Source of the DNA: Mantis religiosa
Lineage: Eukaryota; Arthropoda; Insecta; Mantodea; Mantidae
Reading direction: 5' to 3'
DNA length: 64,000 nucleotides
Assembly: GCA_030765055.1 (NCBI GenBank)
Contig: CM060951.1
Coordinates: 50,177,147 to 50,241,146 of the forward strand
Positions 1-41,398 of the stretch are shown here, piece by piece (within the stretch, counting starts at the first letter, position 1; every line of letters begins with the position of its first letter). The position numbers and the translations under genes are program-made. The notes under the pieces are model-generated. The model made no database searches. It saw only the letters and a list, made by a program, of their open reading frames with translations, and was not told where the DNA came from.

Positions 1-375
1 GGGTTCATGAAATTAAAAGTCCAGGTTACAAACACCAAAAATTGCACTTTATTTCTGTTTGTACACAACAGTCCAGAATTGCATCACATACACAATACAA
101 CTTGCAAGGTCAACGACCACCAACACACAGCTGTTTATGCACGCGAGTACAATTACCGACTGACTCCCCTGTGGCGGGCGGGCTGCCTTTTTATAGATTA
201 TTCACATTCCAGAAATTTCTCAAACAATCGAGATGCGGTTAGAACAAAGAACTAGAACTCTCGGGAATTCTGTCTCTTCCCCCCCACCATTTCGGCGGCT
301 TTCATCCACACACTGCACGTTTGTCTCTTTGAACTAGTCACCGGCACCACCTCGATCAACAATGGGCTCGTGACA
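1..375 (-). mobile_element. LTR of a Gypsy-like element, cut by the window start
   Basis: Read on the minus strand this begins TGTCACGAG at 375, carries a TATA-like TCTATAAAAAGG near 190-205 and an AATAAAG poly(A) signal near 45-52. It ends in a stretch (TTTTAATT...GAACCC) that closely resembles the end of the solo LTR at 39856-40307. Shared blocks (a GTCG/ATTGACCTTG-type block, then GAAATAAAG) put both in one family group. The 3' terminus and any internal region lie outside the window, so solo versus full-length cannot be decided. The 5' boundary is inferred from the TGT start. Confidence 0.6.
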
Positions 376-919
376 ATATCAAAAGCATAGCTCTCTGGAC
401 AAGAAGTTGCTTTTTGACCTTTGGGGTTCCCAAACACCAGCAAGAAAGAGTATGAGTTCATCAAAGGACCTATGCAACAGTATAAGAAAGTCATGATGAC
501 CCTCGCTCAAAAGTTAATAAGAATTATAAGTGTGTATACCAGGATAGTACATTGTTCTAACACTCATACACAACAGAAACTTAGTGATAACATCATGCAA
601 GATATTAGGATTCCTGCTGCTGAGCTTATCCAGGTGAGAGAGAAAAATGTTTTTTAGCAATGCTTTCTATTTGAGAGCAGGTCAACATTTCCAGCATCTA
701 CTATAAGGTAATTATTTTACAGTGTCTCTTCTTACACAACTTTTCTAGCAACATTCGCGAGAAGGCTTACAGAAAGGTTACCATACATTTTAAAGACCCT
801 ATATTTGTATTCCATATAATAGGTTTTAGGTGCACACAATATTACCAGAGAAAAGAATAAAAATCTTTTATGAGATTTTAAAAATTTAGTAGGATGAGAA
901 AGAGTTCTCCACAACTTAC
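376..919. other. SFSWAP intron 3 (partial), nothing recognised
   Basis: This stretch lies downstream of SFSWAP exon 3 and must be intronic if exon 4 is beyond position 1. A short plus-strand reading frame (421-657) and a minus-strand one (252-494) match no family I recognise. No SURP-domain exon was found here. Confidence 0.5.
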
Positions 920-29857
<28,938 letters not shown>

Positions 29858-30450
29858 TTTGATTTTCTAGATTATCCAACTTTCGGTTTATGGAATAATT
29901 ATAGAAATGTTCCTACGTGATTCGAGCCCTGTATAATCTGTGCTCTGTACAGATGTTTCAGAGAGGATTTAAGTGTTACAGCCGATAAAATCAAATTGAA
30001 ATGATCCAAATTGGCTATAAATGCACTTGTTTAGTACGAATTTGTGATTTACGTATTTAAAAGTCATACATGTTACAGTCACCCACTCCACTATAAACTT
30101 TTTCTACAAAATAGATTATTTTGCGATAATCAAGACTCATTTGAAACGAGACTTCTATTACACATTTAGCATAAATAAAAGAAGGATATAAGAGGCTTAA
30201 GAAAAGTTCAAAACTTAAAACGAAGAAGAGAAGAACTAATAAATAAGATATGTTGGATTCAATGAACCTCCCTAACACAAATTATTCTTACAAATACTTA
30301 TTTCCCCGAGAAAAACATTTGTAAACACTATTTTATTGCGAATTTCTTTGAATGTGCAAAGGCAATATAGCAAACAAGTAGCATCCAAATTTTTGGCCAT
30401 GTGCAACACTTGAAATGTTGTTCTCCTTGATTCAGAAACACATTTAGGGG

Positions 30451-30688
30451 AATATCTGAAATGAAACGATTTTACCTCAAACAGCACCGCATGCGGTGAC
30501 GCTGATGATACATGAGATGAAGATAGAGCACCGGTGGAATGAAATGGCGAGGGAAACCGGAAATACCAGAGAAAACCCACCCCAACACCGTGCTGTCCAG
30601 CACAAATCTCACTTTGCGATCGCCTGGGATCGAACCGAGCCGCCTTAATGACAACTAAGAGGCCTAACCACTCAGCCCCGGCGTGGCC
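30451..30688 (-). mobile_element. tRNA-derived SINE, family C
   Basis: The 11-bp duplication ACATTTAGGGG is at 30440-30450 and 30689-30699. The minus-strand head GGCCACGCCGGGGCTGAGTG is followed by GGTTCGATCCC and the family C body. It lies about 600 bp upstream of the SFSWAP start. Confidence 0.9.
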
Positions 30689-30951
30689 ACATTTAGGGGG
30701 GGGGGAGCAAAATAAAAATTAGGAACACCTCAGATATACTTCATTCCACAATAAAGGATGTACTTTATGTAAATTGTGTGTTTCAACGACATAAGCTTTT
30801 AAAGCCACTGTCCATTTCTTACACATGCAGCCAAATTGTGGCTGATTTTAAATTACAGTGTGCGAGGAATAATCTTTGCAACTCTACCTGGGGCACAGAC
30901 CTGGGGGTTAGATGGCAGGCCTTACATTCAATTGGGACACAAGCAATGATC

Positions 30952-31410
30952 TCCTTGATGGAAATTAATCATTCTTCCACACCAGCCTTGTATATATGTA
31001 AGGCTAAAGTTTTGGATAGTCAAACTGAAAAATTTAATGCCATGGCTGGTATTTGAACCATGGATCTCCCAGTTGCTCTTAAACACTGAGCTACCATGGC
31101 CAAAATGCCATCACAACATTAAATTCTCAAATGGACTTGTATGTTTTACTGGTGAAAACCAAAACCTCAGCCTATAAATGGCTGGTGTGGAACAGCCATT
31201 AATTTCCATCAATTAACTTAATAAGAAGGGGGTAACAATGAAGCCTTGACTCAAGTGCTTACAATAGGAAGTCGCAACAAATGGTGTGTATCTTGAATAT
31301 GAGAACACCTAGTGATTTACCGGGAAAACATACAAGTCAATTACAGAATTTAATGTCATGACAGCACATTGGCCATGGCATTGAATTTTTCAGTTTGACT
31401 ATCTAAAACA
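30952..31410. repeat. Family B repeats in inverted arrangement
   Basis: A left end (TTGATGGAAATTAATCATTC, about 30955) and a reversed end (ATTAATTTCCATCAATTAAC, about 31200-31220) bound one foldback unit with a minus tRNA-like head near 31030-31105. A second, plus-oriented partial unit runs to GGCCATGGCATTGAATTTTTCAG at about 31400. Confidence 0.75.
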
Positions 31411-31984
31411 TTCTTGTTGGTCAGATCATCCAAACTAAAGATGGTGACAATGCTGCATGAATTCAGCAATTTGTGCATGACTACACGATTGGGGTACAAG
31501 CCCAACAATTTCACTTTTAGCAACTTTTGCAGATGGTCTGCAGGGCTTGTTACAATAAATAATGTTCAATCTGGAAGGCATGCTGCATTCTTCATTGAGC
31601 AACTATTTTGTCAATTTCTGACTTGATATAAAGTGGGCTAAGACACTTTACTTTTTTACCTTCACATGCCAAAATCAAAACAAAATGATTCAATCAGAGG
31701 GGCTTTGCAGATAAATGCAAATTAGAAAAGACATATTTACGACCTGCAGACAGCTCTCATTACTGATGTCAAAGTATATTTCACAGGAGCTTAATACCAC
31801 TGCTTGCCCACATTGGCAAGCACAAGCCAATAATGGCACATGCCATTGGGAAATTAACACAAGTCGATCTTTCAGGAGCTACATTTGTGTACAATTCAAT
31901 TTATTTGTCCTTTATATCTCCATACAAGATTGTGGACACGTCAAAACAAAAATATTTACAAAATTTAAATAAGAAATTACAACA

Positions 31985-32480
31985 AAAGAAAAAAACATGT
32001 ATAAGAGTAAATGTCAAAATATAACAATATAACTCAACTTTCCAAATACGCATGAATAGAATAAAAACATGCTTTACTTAAAAATTTATGTAGTTTCAAT
32101 TTAAAAATCTTTTGGTTGCCAATCTGTTTTAAATAGAGGTAACTTATTGTACAGTTGGGTACCACTATCAGTGAAGGAATGTTTGTATACTGTGGTATTA
32201 TGACTAACTGCTAGTAGGTTTGAACTGTTTCTTGTATCATGCACATGTTTTAAAGCAAATTAAACTAGCTTTTACATGTAAAAGAACTTTGTATAAGTAT
32301 AAACATGGCAGGGTTATAATTTTCAGTTCCTTAAAATACACTCTACAGCTCACATATGCAGGTTGGTTTACTATTATTCTTATGGCTCTTTTTTTACATT
32401 CGAAAAACCTTTTCTGACATATTTGAATTACCCCAAAAGATACCATAATTCATAAGGGAATGAAAATATGGAAAATATGC
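31985..32480 (-). pseudogene. CR1/Daphne-like RT C-terminus, 5'-truncated copy
   Basis: Minus-strand MVSFGVIQICQKRFFECKKR is followed by AIRIIVNQPAYVSCRVYFKE and LYLYKVLLHVKASL, the post-catalytic C terminus of CR1-type reverse transcriptases. After a stop the sequence keeps traces of the usual end (VVIPQYTNIPSLIVVPN, LPLFKTDWQPKDF-like). It may be a late fragment of the same family as 21350-25950, but the two do not overlap enough to prove it. Confidence 0.65.
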
Positions 32481-35080
32481 CATTTGGACTGTCTTTATGT
32501 CTGCTATGTGCTACATGACGGTGTGGATGGTCTCTGCATCCATTTCACTAAGAACAATAAAGTGCAGAAAGGTGTGAAGGTAATTAACTATGTCAAAAAA
32601 CAAAAACATGGAATTTTTTTTTGGGGGGGGGGCACTTAAGGGTGAAAATTGAAATATTTTAAGCTTTCGTTAGATTTGTTTCAAATTTATACCATTTATT
32701 TTTGTGATCGATCAAGAATGGAATAATACCAAGTTTCAGCTTTCTAGTTACAATAGTTTCCGAGGAATTAACAGTTAATATCTAAATTATAGGCCATTTT
32801 CAAAATGTCCCACATTTTCTAATTTTAAAAATTAATGCTTGGGGTATAAGTTTCTGCACCCATTTTAATCTATTACTGACCTGTACCTATGTGAAGTATT
32901 TGTCTTTGCCATATCAAGGAATGGAAAAAATATACCTATTTAACAATTTTTATTTTCCTAAGCGTCTTCAGTAAGAAGCAAGCATTATAATCCTTTTCAA
33001 TACAAATAACAAAAACACAACAAATGTAAATAGGACACTTAATCTGCAATTGCCCCTACAAACATGTTTAGAATTTCATACAGATTAATAGAAAACTGCA
33101 TCCAGTGGAATATTTTGAAGTTAGAAAAACAAAGAAAATATGGAATCTGAGAAATGTGAGGTTAAAATTACGTAATAGCAGCTACGATACAGGTGTAGGG
33201 TTATTTAAATAGTCATGTGACATTTTCTATAGTGCCGCTAGGGCAAAAAAAAAAAAAAAAATTATATTATTGAGGTATGTCTATATTAATTTTAAGACAA
33301 CAAAAAAGCTAAATTTGGGATTGAAAATTTTGGGCCAATTTGCACAAATGTGTCTTCTTAATAGATTGTTGGAAAGATAAGAAATTCAAAAGTTCATCAC
33401 AGCAATCTTAATATCACTTAAAATGACGTCACAATGTGTCAGTAATATACAAAGCACAGAACAAAACTTAATTAAAAGCTAAAGCTACAGAATCCTAGTT
33501 GTTTTGCAATAATAAAAACCCTAAATGCCCCATTGTCAGCTAAGAACAAATAATAAAGCACAGCATTTTAGTAAGCGTTTCCCATTCATTCAAACAAAAT
33601 TACAGCAATTACAGCATCGTGAAAATAATTCTCATATCTACTTTTATAAAGGTATTTCTGTAAAATTTTACACTAACATAAGATTTATTGGTCTGCAGTT
33701 TCATTTTCAATGTTTGAAGCAACACCGGAAGTCTCCAAGCAATCGATTTCATGATTCCTAGAGATAAATGTAGAAAAAAGTAAGCATGAGAAAAACAATT
33801 TTTCCATATATATAATCTTAGTCAGTGTAGCCTAGCTAATTAAGCACTGGCCTTAAAAGATTAAGTTGCAACCTGGGACTAAACCGGTGATTTTAAGATT
33901 GGGTAGAACAACAGCTTCATGTCAGTAGACTTACACACATGTAAAAGAAATCTTACAGGAGTAAATTCCTGCTTACCAGTGGTACTAATTGTGATCTGAT
34001 ATGATTGTTAACAATTGACACCATCAATAATTTAATTAATAATCCCTCCCCCAAGTGTTACTATTAGCTCAAGAAATTAGTCTTTACATCAGCACAAAAA
34101 TATCATGCTACTGCACTGAAACTGCCAAAAGATAATACTCGTAACAAAATACACTGAGTTTGCAAAGCTATACCTATAAGTTTCTAATAAATAATATTCT
34201 AATCAAGATAAAAAGCATTAGAAGGCTTTTCTCAATGTAAAGTCCTATCATGTGATGAAAAGTTTTCATATTAGGCAAATTTGTGGTTTACTGTGGAAAA
34301 CTGAAAATATTCAGTTTCTCTTCTTTTGGCTCTCAACATATTAATTTGTGTTCAGCATGATGTTGCTATAGCGACTGATTTTTACAAGATTTTTGAAACT
34401 AGGCTAATATAGTATTAATACAAACATGAATGATTTAACTCACCTGTTTCACACCAGGCTGACAAAAAATTACTTTCCCATATGTGCTGAACGATGGATC
34501 ACCATTTATCCACTGTTTAAGAAGTACACTTCTGTTGCTTCTCTTTAAGTATATTTGCATAGGAAGCTGATCTATGTGTGCACTTCAAACACTGCTTACA
34601 GAATAGGCTTTCCATTCCCCACATAAAGAGTGGTCATTTGTCAGTCCATTGAAATATCACTTAGCTGGTCTTTGCTACTCGTCCTTGAGTGTATGCTAAA
34701 ATTTTTCTCATGACGTCATTAGCGCATTGTGACACATGTGTAAGGCAGATCTCTACCTGGATAAACACCCTTTTGTATATCCAAAGTGCAGCAATAAGGC
34801 ATTTCTCTTTGCCGAAAACTTCATGTTGAAACCAACAAATGCAAAAGCTGCTCTCACAAGTTTTAGGCACTCATAGCAAATAGGGCAAAATCCGCCCCCT
34901 AGTCATAAAATCTAGAACAGGAAATGGGTGACTACTGGCAAGAAAATACATAGATGGAGTACATTTAATGGAGGGTAAAATGGCAGTTAGTGGCTTAGCA
35001 CTCTCCGATGGTCAATTACTGTACATACTGTGGTACACTTTCAGGGGACATTCCTAAAAAGGCAAACAAAAACAAACCCA
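32481..35080. other. Intergenic, mostly unrecognised; one SINE-like stretch
   Basis: AT-rich with poly(A) and poly(G) runs (32616-32634, 33245-33260). A tRNA-like segment (TCAGTGTAGCCTAGC ... CAACCTGGGACTAAACC) lies near 33822-33885 and may be a decayed SINE. No exon with splice sites and recognisable protein was found. Confidence 0.4.
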
Positions 35081-35089
35081 AACCCATTT

Positions 35090-36330
35090 GAACTAATAAA
35101 TCTGTTCATTCGTAGCTCACAGAAATCCACACATTGTGCAGTAGTGAACTTGGCGTTCCTCAGGCAACTGTGTGGAAGATTCTATATAAACAATTGACAG
35201 AAACCATATTGCATACAGCTGTTGCATCTATGGCCAGACAACCGCATCAGATGCAAATTTGTGAACATTTACAGGAAGCAATGTAAAATGAATTTGCCCA
35301 TCGACTTGTGTGCAGTGAGGGGGCAACATTCCACCTAAACAGTAACAACTCTAGTCACAACCTCCGCATATGGGGCACGGTATATCCCAAAGTTACAATG
35401 GAGATTCAGATGTTCTCCAAAAACTAATGCCTTCCATGCTGTGTCACATAGCAACATTTACAGGTCCTATTTTTTTCCTGGAAAAAATGTGATAGGTATG
35501 ACGTACACATACTACGAAACTGGTTGTTTCAGAGGCTGATATGCTGATTTTTATATTCCAACAGGATGGAGCACTGCCTTATTGGCACGTCGCCCTCAAC
35601 TTCCAAACAGATGGGTTGGGCAATATGCTCAGGATGATTTGACACTCATAAGGTGGCCCCCAAGGTTTCCCGACCATATAGTTTGTGACTTTTTTCTTTG
35701 GGTATATGTGAAAGAGTCCTGCACCGTGGCATAGTGGGCTAAGGCAGCATGCCTTGGTCCCTGGCCACGGAAAGTGGCTCGGTTTCGATCCCACCCAAGT
35801 GGTGGGGATTCTTGGTCCCAGGTGTAGGACCAGTGCCCACTCAGCATCGTGAGGAAAGTGTGGAGTTTACAATAGGCAAGTGATCCTGGTCACGGAAACC
35901 AACATTCTGGCTGGGGGATGCCGAGATGCTGACCAAATCTCCTCCCCGTATCGGTTGGATGATCGTCCACCTCTGCTGTGCATAAGTGGGCATGATGCCG
36001 GCAGTCGGGTTGGTAGGCCTCGGCTGTCACGCCATGGGTTATTATATGTGAAAGAATGTATACGTACCACATATGCCAACAGAGCTCCAGAATTGCATCA
36101 CTTCTGTGCTGGCAAACATCAACAGGGACATCCTGGATTGTGTATGGGCAAAACTTAACTGCTGCATAGATGCATCGTGTAACATGAGAGCACATATAGC
36201 ATTCGTAATATGTAAGAAACTTGAAAATATGCTTTTTCATACAATGCATCACTCATTATTTTGTAATACTTTGAAATACATTCATCCAAAATCTGATGAA
36301 TCACCCTGTATGATAATTTTTGTGTATTCT
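35090..36330 (+). pseudogene. mariner-like (DD34D/E family) transposase pseudogene
   Basis: Readable blocks: SSELGVPQATVWKILYKQL near 35140, then LVCSEGATFHLNSNN near 35310 and LRIWGTVYPKVTMEIQMFS near 35360. FYSNRMEH/FQQDGALPYWHVALNF, with the second catalytic Asp, is near 35560. After a SINE D come WGYVKE-like sequence, then MPTELQNCITSVLANINRDI (36073) and a C-terminal DVCRVTRGAHIE-like stretch. In-frame stops and shifts disable it. It is the same broad family as 16000-18663. Confidence 0.8.
35716..36042 (+). mobile_element. tRNA-derived SINE, family D
   Basis: The perfect 13-bp duplication TATATGTGAAAGA is at 35703-35715 and 36043-36055. The head GCACCGTGGCATAGTGGGC is followed by GGTTTCGATCCC and the same body and GGGTTATTA end as 23127-23470. 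It interrupts the mariner-like transposase. Confidence 0.92.
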
Positions 36331-36459
36331 CAATAAAAGAAAAGCAATAAATAAAAAAATATATATATATACTAATAAACAGAGGCAAAAGTTTGTTTTT
36401 AGTGACTTTTTCAGGAATTATCACAAATTCTTTATTTTGTCAATAATATATTTTTATAG

Positions 36460-36800
36460 GGGCGCCGGGGTAGCGCGGTGGTTTCGTTCGCGGCTCCCGT
36501 TCTAAGGGTCCCGAGTTCGATTCCCGGCTCTGGGGTTGGCAATTTTAAGTCGGCCCTATCCACGCCTTCACCTGTCTAGCACACGTGAAGTATCCCCTAT
36601 GCCCAACGTGGTTCGGAGTCCACGGTAAAAACTGTAGGTCATCTCACCTCACCGCCATCTTCACTATCACCCTATCATCGGAGGTAATGGACACCGCCCT
36701 CTGGGTGCTTCCACCTGAGAAATGGGTCCGGTCATCACTTGGTGGGGTGAGGTTACCCCGAAGGCCAAGGTTGCCATGTGGGGAGTGTTAGTAACTAACT
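36460..36800 (+). mobile_element. tRNA-derived SINE, family E
   Basis: The perfect 14-bp duplication ATATATTTTTATAG is at 36446-36459 and 36801-36814. The head GGCGCCGGGGTAGCGCGGTG is followed by GAGTTCGATTCCCGGC, then a GC-rich body (TGTCTAGCACACGTGAAGTA, GAAATGGGTCCGGTCATCAC). Only this copy is in the window. The sharp duplication suggests a recent insertion. Confidence 0.9.
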
Positions 36801-37942
36801 ATATATTTTTATAGTGATAAATGAGAAAATTTCTATTAACTTGTCTCCATAGAAAAATTTACATTACAAATTACATAAACATATATTTAATTTAACATTC
36901 ATATCTTCATAGCATGAAGCAAGAGTAAGTTATGAAAAGCAAAAGTCATGAAAAAAATGTTTACAAAATTTAACGAAAGCAAGATAAAATTTAATAGTTA
37001 AAGCCAATACAGTGACATCATGTGCACTGAAATAACAGCTAAGGGGTGCAACAAACTGACACCACAGCACCTGGCTGGTCCGTGATACTGAGAACTGTTG
37101 TATGCCAACTAGAAATGTTATTTATTGGATAGCACACTCCACACAACAAAAAGCTCCTATGATGCTGACTAAAGGTGCTGAGAGGATTGAACTTCTTTGA
37201 AACTATCAGACATTACAATAACATGAAAGTATTCTCCTTCAGGGCTTAAGAATGTGTTCCAAAATGCCAGAAATTTAAAAAATAAATACAAACAATATCT
37301 CACTGAAAACCACCCAGATTTAGAAGCTAAACTGTTTCCAGTGCCTGTACTGACATGCTAGTCTAGCTGGTTTAATTCAGTAGTCTACATTGCCAGCTAT
37401 TTTGATGTAATTGTCGATTTCTTTTCTAAAAAAAGCTTTCAGTTCTTACACAAAATTTGTTAAATGATTACTTTTGCAATGCCAAGTACTGCAATATTGC
37501 AAAGGTACAGGCAACAATTTGTTTCTGAAAATTGCAGATTAACAACAGCCCCAATATAAGATTTTCAATCTAAACCAACACCTGTGGATCATCTTGTTTT
37601 ATCCCGAATTAACTCACTGAAAGCCAAACGTGAAATATTAAAGAATATCACTTTGGAAACAGAGTAAGTGCACTTGTAGATCACATCATGGATCCCAGTG
37701 TTAGAGAAGTAAAAGAGAATCTCAAAGTTTGGTGCTGCATGACTTTGTCTAACTTGAACTCCATTGTGGCAAAAGAAGCATATGATGTAATAACCATAAA
37801 AGCTTTAGGTCATTCGTTTGAGCCTTCTAGGCTAGTTCCTAAATCAAGTATAGGTGATTTAAATCATGTAATGACAGCATTTACTCGCTTTGGAAATGGG
37901 TACAGTCAATATTAAAACTTATTTTTGAACACATGTTTTTAT

Positions 37943-38259
37943 ATATCAAGATTTAACTGTATTGGAACACCACAGTGAAGCGAAATAATTATTAATTTTT
38001 AGATGAGTCGTATTTATTACACATCTGCTTCACTTTCGTACCTATTTAACTTTCGCTTGTTCCTCTTGACTTGACGTCACTTTAATATTATCGAGACTTA
38101 ACTGTATTGGAACACCACAGAGAAGCGAAATAATTATTAATTTTTAGATGAGTCGCATAAGAGCAGAAGATGCAAACGATGATTTGCGAAACATGTCCTC
38201 AAAGTAGGTACGAAAGTGAAGCAGATGTGTAATAAATAAGACTCATCTAAAAATTAATA
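37943..38259. mobile_element. 317-bp element with direct and inverted internal repeats, 12-bp TSD
   Basis: The duplication ACATGTTTTTAT is at 37931-37942 and 38260-38271. A 58-bp direct repeat is at 37953-38010 and 38098-38155 (one visible mismatch). A 53-bp inverted repeat is at 37991-38043 and 38206-38258 (one mismatch). The motif GCGAAACATGTCC at 38186-38198 recalls termini of Penelope-like elements. No coding sequence is present. Confidence 0.75.
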
Positions 38260-38849
38260 ACATGTTTTTATGTTTAAAACCAGTGGTATTGTGATTCTGA
38301 TTTGCTTCTTTGTTACAAAGAGCTTTGCAGCACTGTTGAACAGCAAAGCCATGGTGGTAACGATAACAGATTAGTGCTCGATTTCATCAAAAAAATGTTA
38401 AAATCGACTTTAACAAATGTGGCAAATGTCACAGCGTTAACAAAACTTAAATTTCTTGCATTTCACCAACCTGTTTTCTGAAAATGTTAAACAAGTGTTA
38501 ACGCCAAGAGACTTGAAAATATTATAGCTATAGAAGGCTAAGAATGAGTCATTTTCTGAATGTACTGCGATGCACTTGTTTTCATTTTCATCTGCACACA
38601 GCCGAAAAATGGTGGGTAAACAAAATCGTAAAAAAAAAAAAAAAGCCATAAGACAAATTTTGTCATCCATGGAGAAAGAATTGTTCATTTTTAATTGGTG
38701 AAGAAGTATAAGAATATCGTGGAAAATAAGGACAGATGTGGTGGACATAAAAGGAAGATGTCACGTGGTAAAAAATTGGAAACAGACTTAATTCAAATGC
38801 ATGGGTCATTACTACAAACATGAAACAACTTAATCAGTCTCACGGAAAT

Positions 38850-39110
38850 TTAAAACGAGGTGCAAAGGACAAGTGACTTGAACGTTTCAAGACAGGAGGT
38901 GGACAGTGCATAATCCACATAATTCAGTGAATTATAAAATAGCAAAATTAATACTTGAAGCAAAGGCAAGATCACCATATTCCTTTCGATGCATGTTGTA
39001 ATCTCTTGTACTTCCGCAGTGACCTTCATAGCAACTTGTCTCGACAGTCTATACCTCTGTAGAAAACTTTCTTCTGATAGCTCCTCAAAATCATTTCTCC
39101 TCATAGGACA
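38850..39110 (-). pseudogene. Harbinger/PIF-like nuclease fragment
   Basis: The minus-strand frame has MRRNDFEELSEESFLQRYRL, SRQVAMKVTAEVQE and LPLLQVLILLFYNSLNY. This spacing matches the N-terminal region of HARBI1-type transposases, before the catalytic domain. The catalytic Asp residues are absent. Flanking AACAAATGT/GTTAAC-rich sequence at 38395-38440 and 39225-39290 may be remnants of the ends. Confidence 0.6.
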
Positions 39111-39855
39111 CTTATTGTGAATGCCATTTAGACAGCCTTAAATATAGCAAATCGACATCAACAGCTGCATTCACACCTGCCATCTTGACTATTTACAATT
39201 GTTAAGGACTTAACTATAGAAATTTGGCTTGTTAGGTTAACAAGAGATTTAACACGAGTGTTAAGCTAACACTTGGTGAAAACCGACACAGATGTAGTAA
39301 TAGCACTCTTGGCAGTGAAGGCAAAAGCTGATTCTTAACGCAATTTCTGTGAAAATTCACTTCAATGTCTTTGATTGCCGATGTTAAATGCCAACAGTGA
39401 GGGATTTTCTCTATATATAACTTAGTTGTAACAGACAAAAGAATGAAAAGAGGAAATATCAGAACCTGTTGTATGCTGCAGTTTGGCGGTCTGTGTGATA
39501 TTCAATTTTAATCACGTTACCTATTGTCTGCTGATTTCAAGTAAAATATTTTAATTTGGAAAAAAGGGGTTTTAACAGTTGTGTTACTCTAGTTATCTGT
39601 TGCTTTTCATTTCAGCAGTGTCAGTACTCATTAATTCTCCCCGAAAATTTGCGCAAAATTAATGCAAATTTATGGTAAAATACTCACCACAAAATACCAA
39701 TTAAAACTATTAATACAAATTTTATAAATAATTGTCAACAATCTTGCCTCTGGTAGTAACTAATAATTAACAGTCTAATTAATTAATAATTAACAGACTG
39801 ATTAATAGGCATATAAATTGTAACAAATAAACAAAGCTGAATTATATCTCAATAT

Positions 39856-40307
39856 TGTCGCGGTAACAGGCATAAACAGTTTCGGCGCAAAGAGATAATA
39901 GACGGCAGATAAGGTTTCACAGTAATAGAGAGCTTGATAAGCAGCGTGGCTAGTGTACACAAAGGACTCACCGGCACAGATAGGATTTCATATCTGTAAG
40001 TTTCTAGAGGTATCTCAATTGATGGAGAGTGGTTGTTTTTCTTGTTTGTTCGAGAAGTTTCTCGAGTTGTGAATTAGATATAAAAGTGATTGTGACACAC
40101 CAGCTAGACAGAGTTGTGTAACAAGAGTGTTGTAACGAGAGCTAATGTAAGCAGCTGCCACGGTTTGTTATTGTCATCGACCTTGGAAGATTGTGTTATT
40201 GTGATGTAATGTTACGTGAGAATTGAACAGTGTATCTCTACGGAAATAAAGGAGATTTTTAATTTCTGCAACTCTGCCTTTTAATTCTACGAACCCACAA
40301 AGTCACA
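39856..40307 (+). mobile_element. Solo LTR (452 bp), Gypsy-like
   Basis: It starts TGTCGCGGTAACAGG and ends GAACCCACAAAGTCACA. Target duplication ATAT (or AATAT if shifted by one) is at 39852-39855 and 40308-40311. Promoter-like AGATATAAAAGTG is near 40077 and a poly(A) signal AATAAAGG near 40245. No internal region is attached, so it arose by LTR-LTR recombination. It shares its architecture with the partial LTR at 1-375. Confidence 0.85.
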
Positions 40308-41392
40308 ATATATATACACACTTAATGAGCTTTTGTGAAAACTACCCACAAAAACCCATATTTGAAATTAAATCACCTCATAACTGTCCAAATGATAGTG
40401 GAATTCTCAATTTGTCTACTTAAAGCAGAACCAACTTTCCTGAAAAATTCAATACTTTTATTTTATCAAATTCTGAAATGGGTTGTTCCTTATGTAGCTT
40501 AAAATGGTCAAACCTGTCTAGAACTCATTGTAATAGTTTACCTTAAAGCAAATGTTTAGTTAGTATAGGGATAAATGCAGTTGGGTTGCCAAAGTTTTCC
40601 TGCTTCAGTGGTGTTCAAATTGTAGCAGAAGTTAAATCGAAATTCAAATAAGAATGAAATGATGTTTGCACCACACATTAATAAAGGTCATGCTTCCAAA
40701 GCTAATGCCTTCATGTTCAGCTTTGGACAGACATATGCCATGATGTAGAGGATGTAACAATTCACCAGACAGAACAGCCTAAGTATACAACCAGCATCTG
40801 ATTTTCAAAATGTTAAAAATTGTTCACATAGCAGCCATAAAGAAACAGCACAACTACATAGTACAACATTGGCAGTCAAATTGAAGATGAAAGCATTAGC
40901 TTCAGCAGTGATGTGTTATAGGCACTTTTTCCCCTTTATTAGCTTTTATAATTCTTACAAGTCATCCAGAAATCAATTCTAACAAATGAACTGGAACCTG
41001 TAAGGGTTAGTATGTGTTTTTTTATTTTTACTGAGATTACACAGTTCCTTTGCTATTCACATTTGTTGTAATTAAGGATAATTTCATTAGATTGAAATAC
41101 AAATATTAAACAAATTCTTAGTAAGAAACAAGTAAATCAAGGAATATCCAACACAGGGGGTAACAAATTAAAATTGCAGGCAGGTTTATAACTTATCTGC
41201 ATCAATCACAATTCTCAGAATTAATACCTCCTTAAATTCTGCTGAAATGTAAGACTTAAAATTCAGCAAATACACTGCAACAAGTTTGAGCTAGTGTCAA
41301 TTTAGTCTGTAGAGATTTTTCCATGGAGAACCATTATTTTACCTTTTATCTGAAAGAAGGCATATAAAATGCTTAAAATCCTAAATGGCAAT
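40308..41392. other. Intergenic region downstream of SELENOH
   Basis: AT-rich; I see no reading frame, repeat or second SECIS-like core here. It may contain the transcript end of SELENOH if a later poly(A) site is used. Confidence 0.4.
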
Positions 41393-41398
41393 TTTATT
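41393..41398 (-). terminator. Candidate SELENOH poly(A) signal AATAAA
   Basis: The first canonical AATAAA on the minus strand after the stop codon (about 295 nt downstream), after the SECIS candidate. This fits a 3' UTR of about 310-320 nt. Confidence 0.55.

Noticed and set aside
252..494. 80-codon minus-strand frame and a plus-strand frame at 421-657 with a possible donor at 633
   Set aside because: No family resemblance and no matching acceptor or downstream exon; part overlaps the LTR.
37688..37915. 75-codon plus-strand frame MDPSVREVKENLKV...
   Set aside because: No recognised homologue and no flanking exon signals; could be a decayed transposase but cannot be supported.
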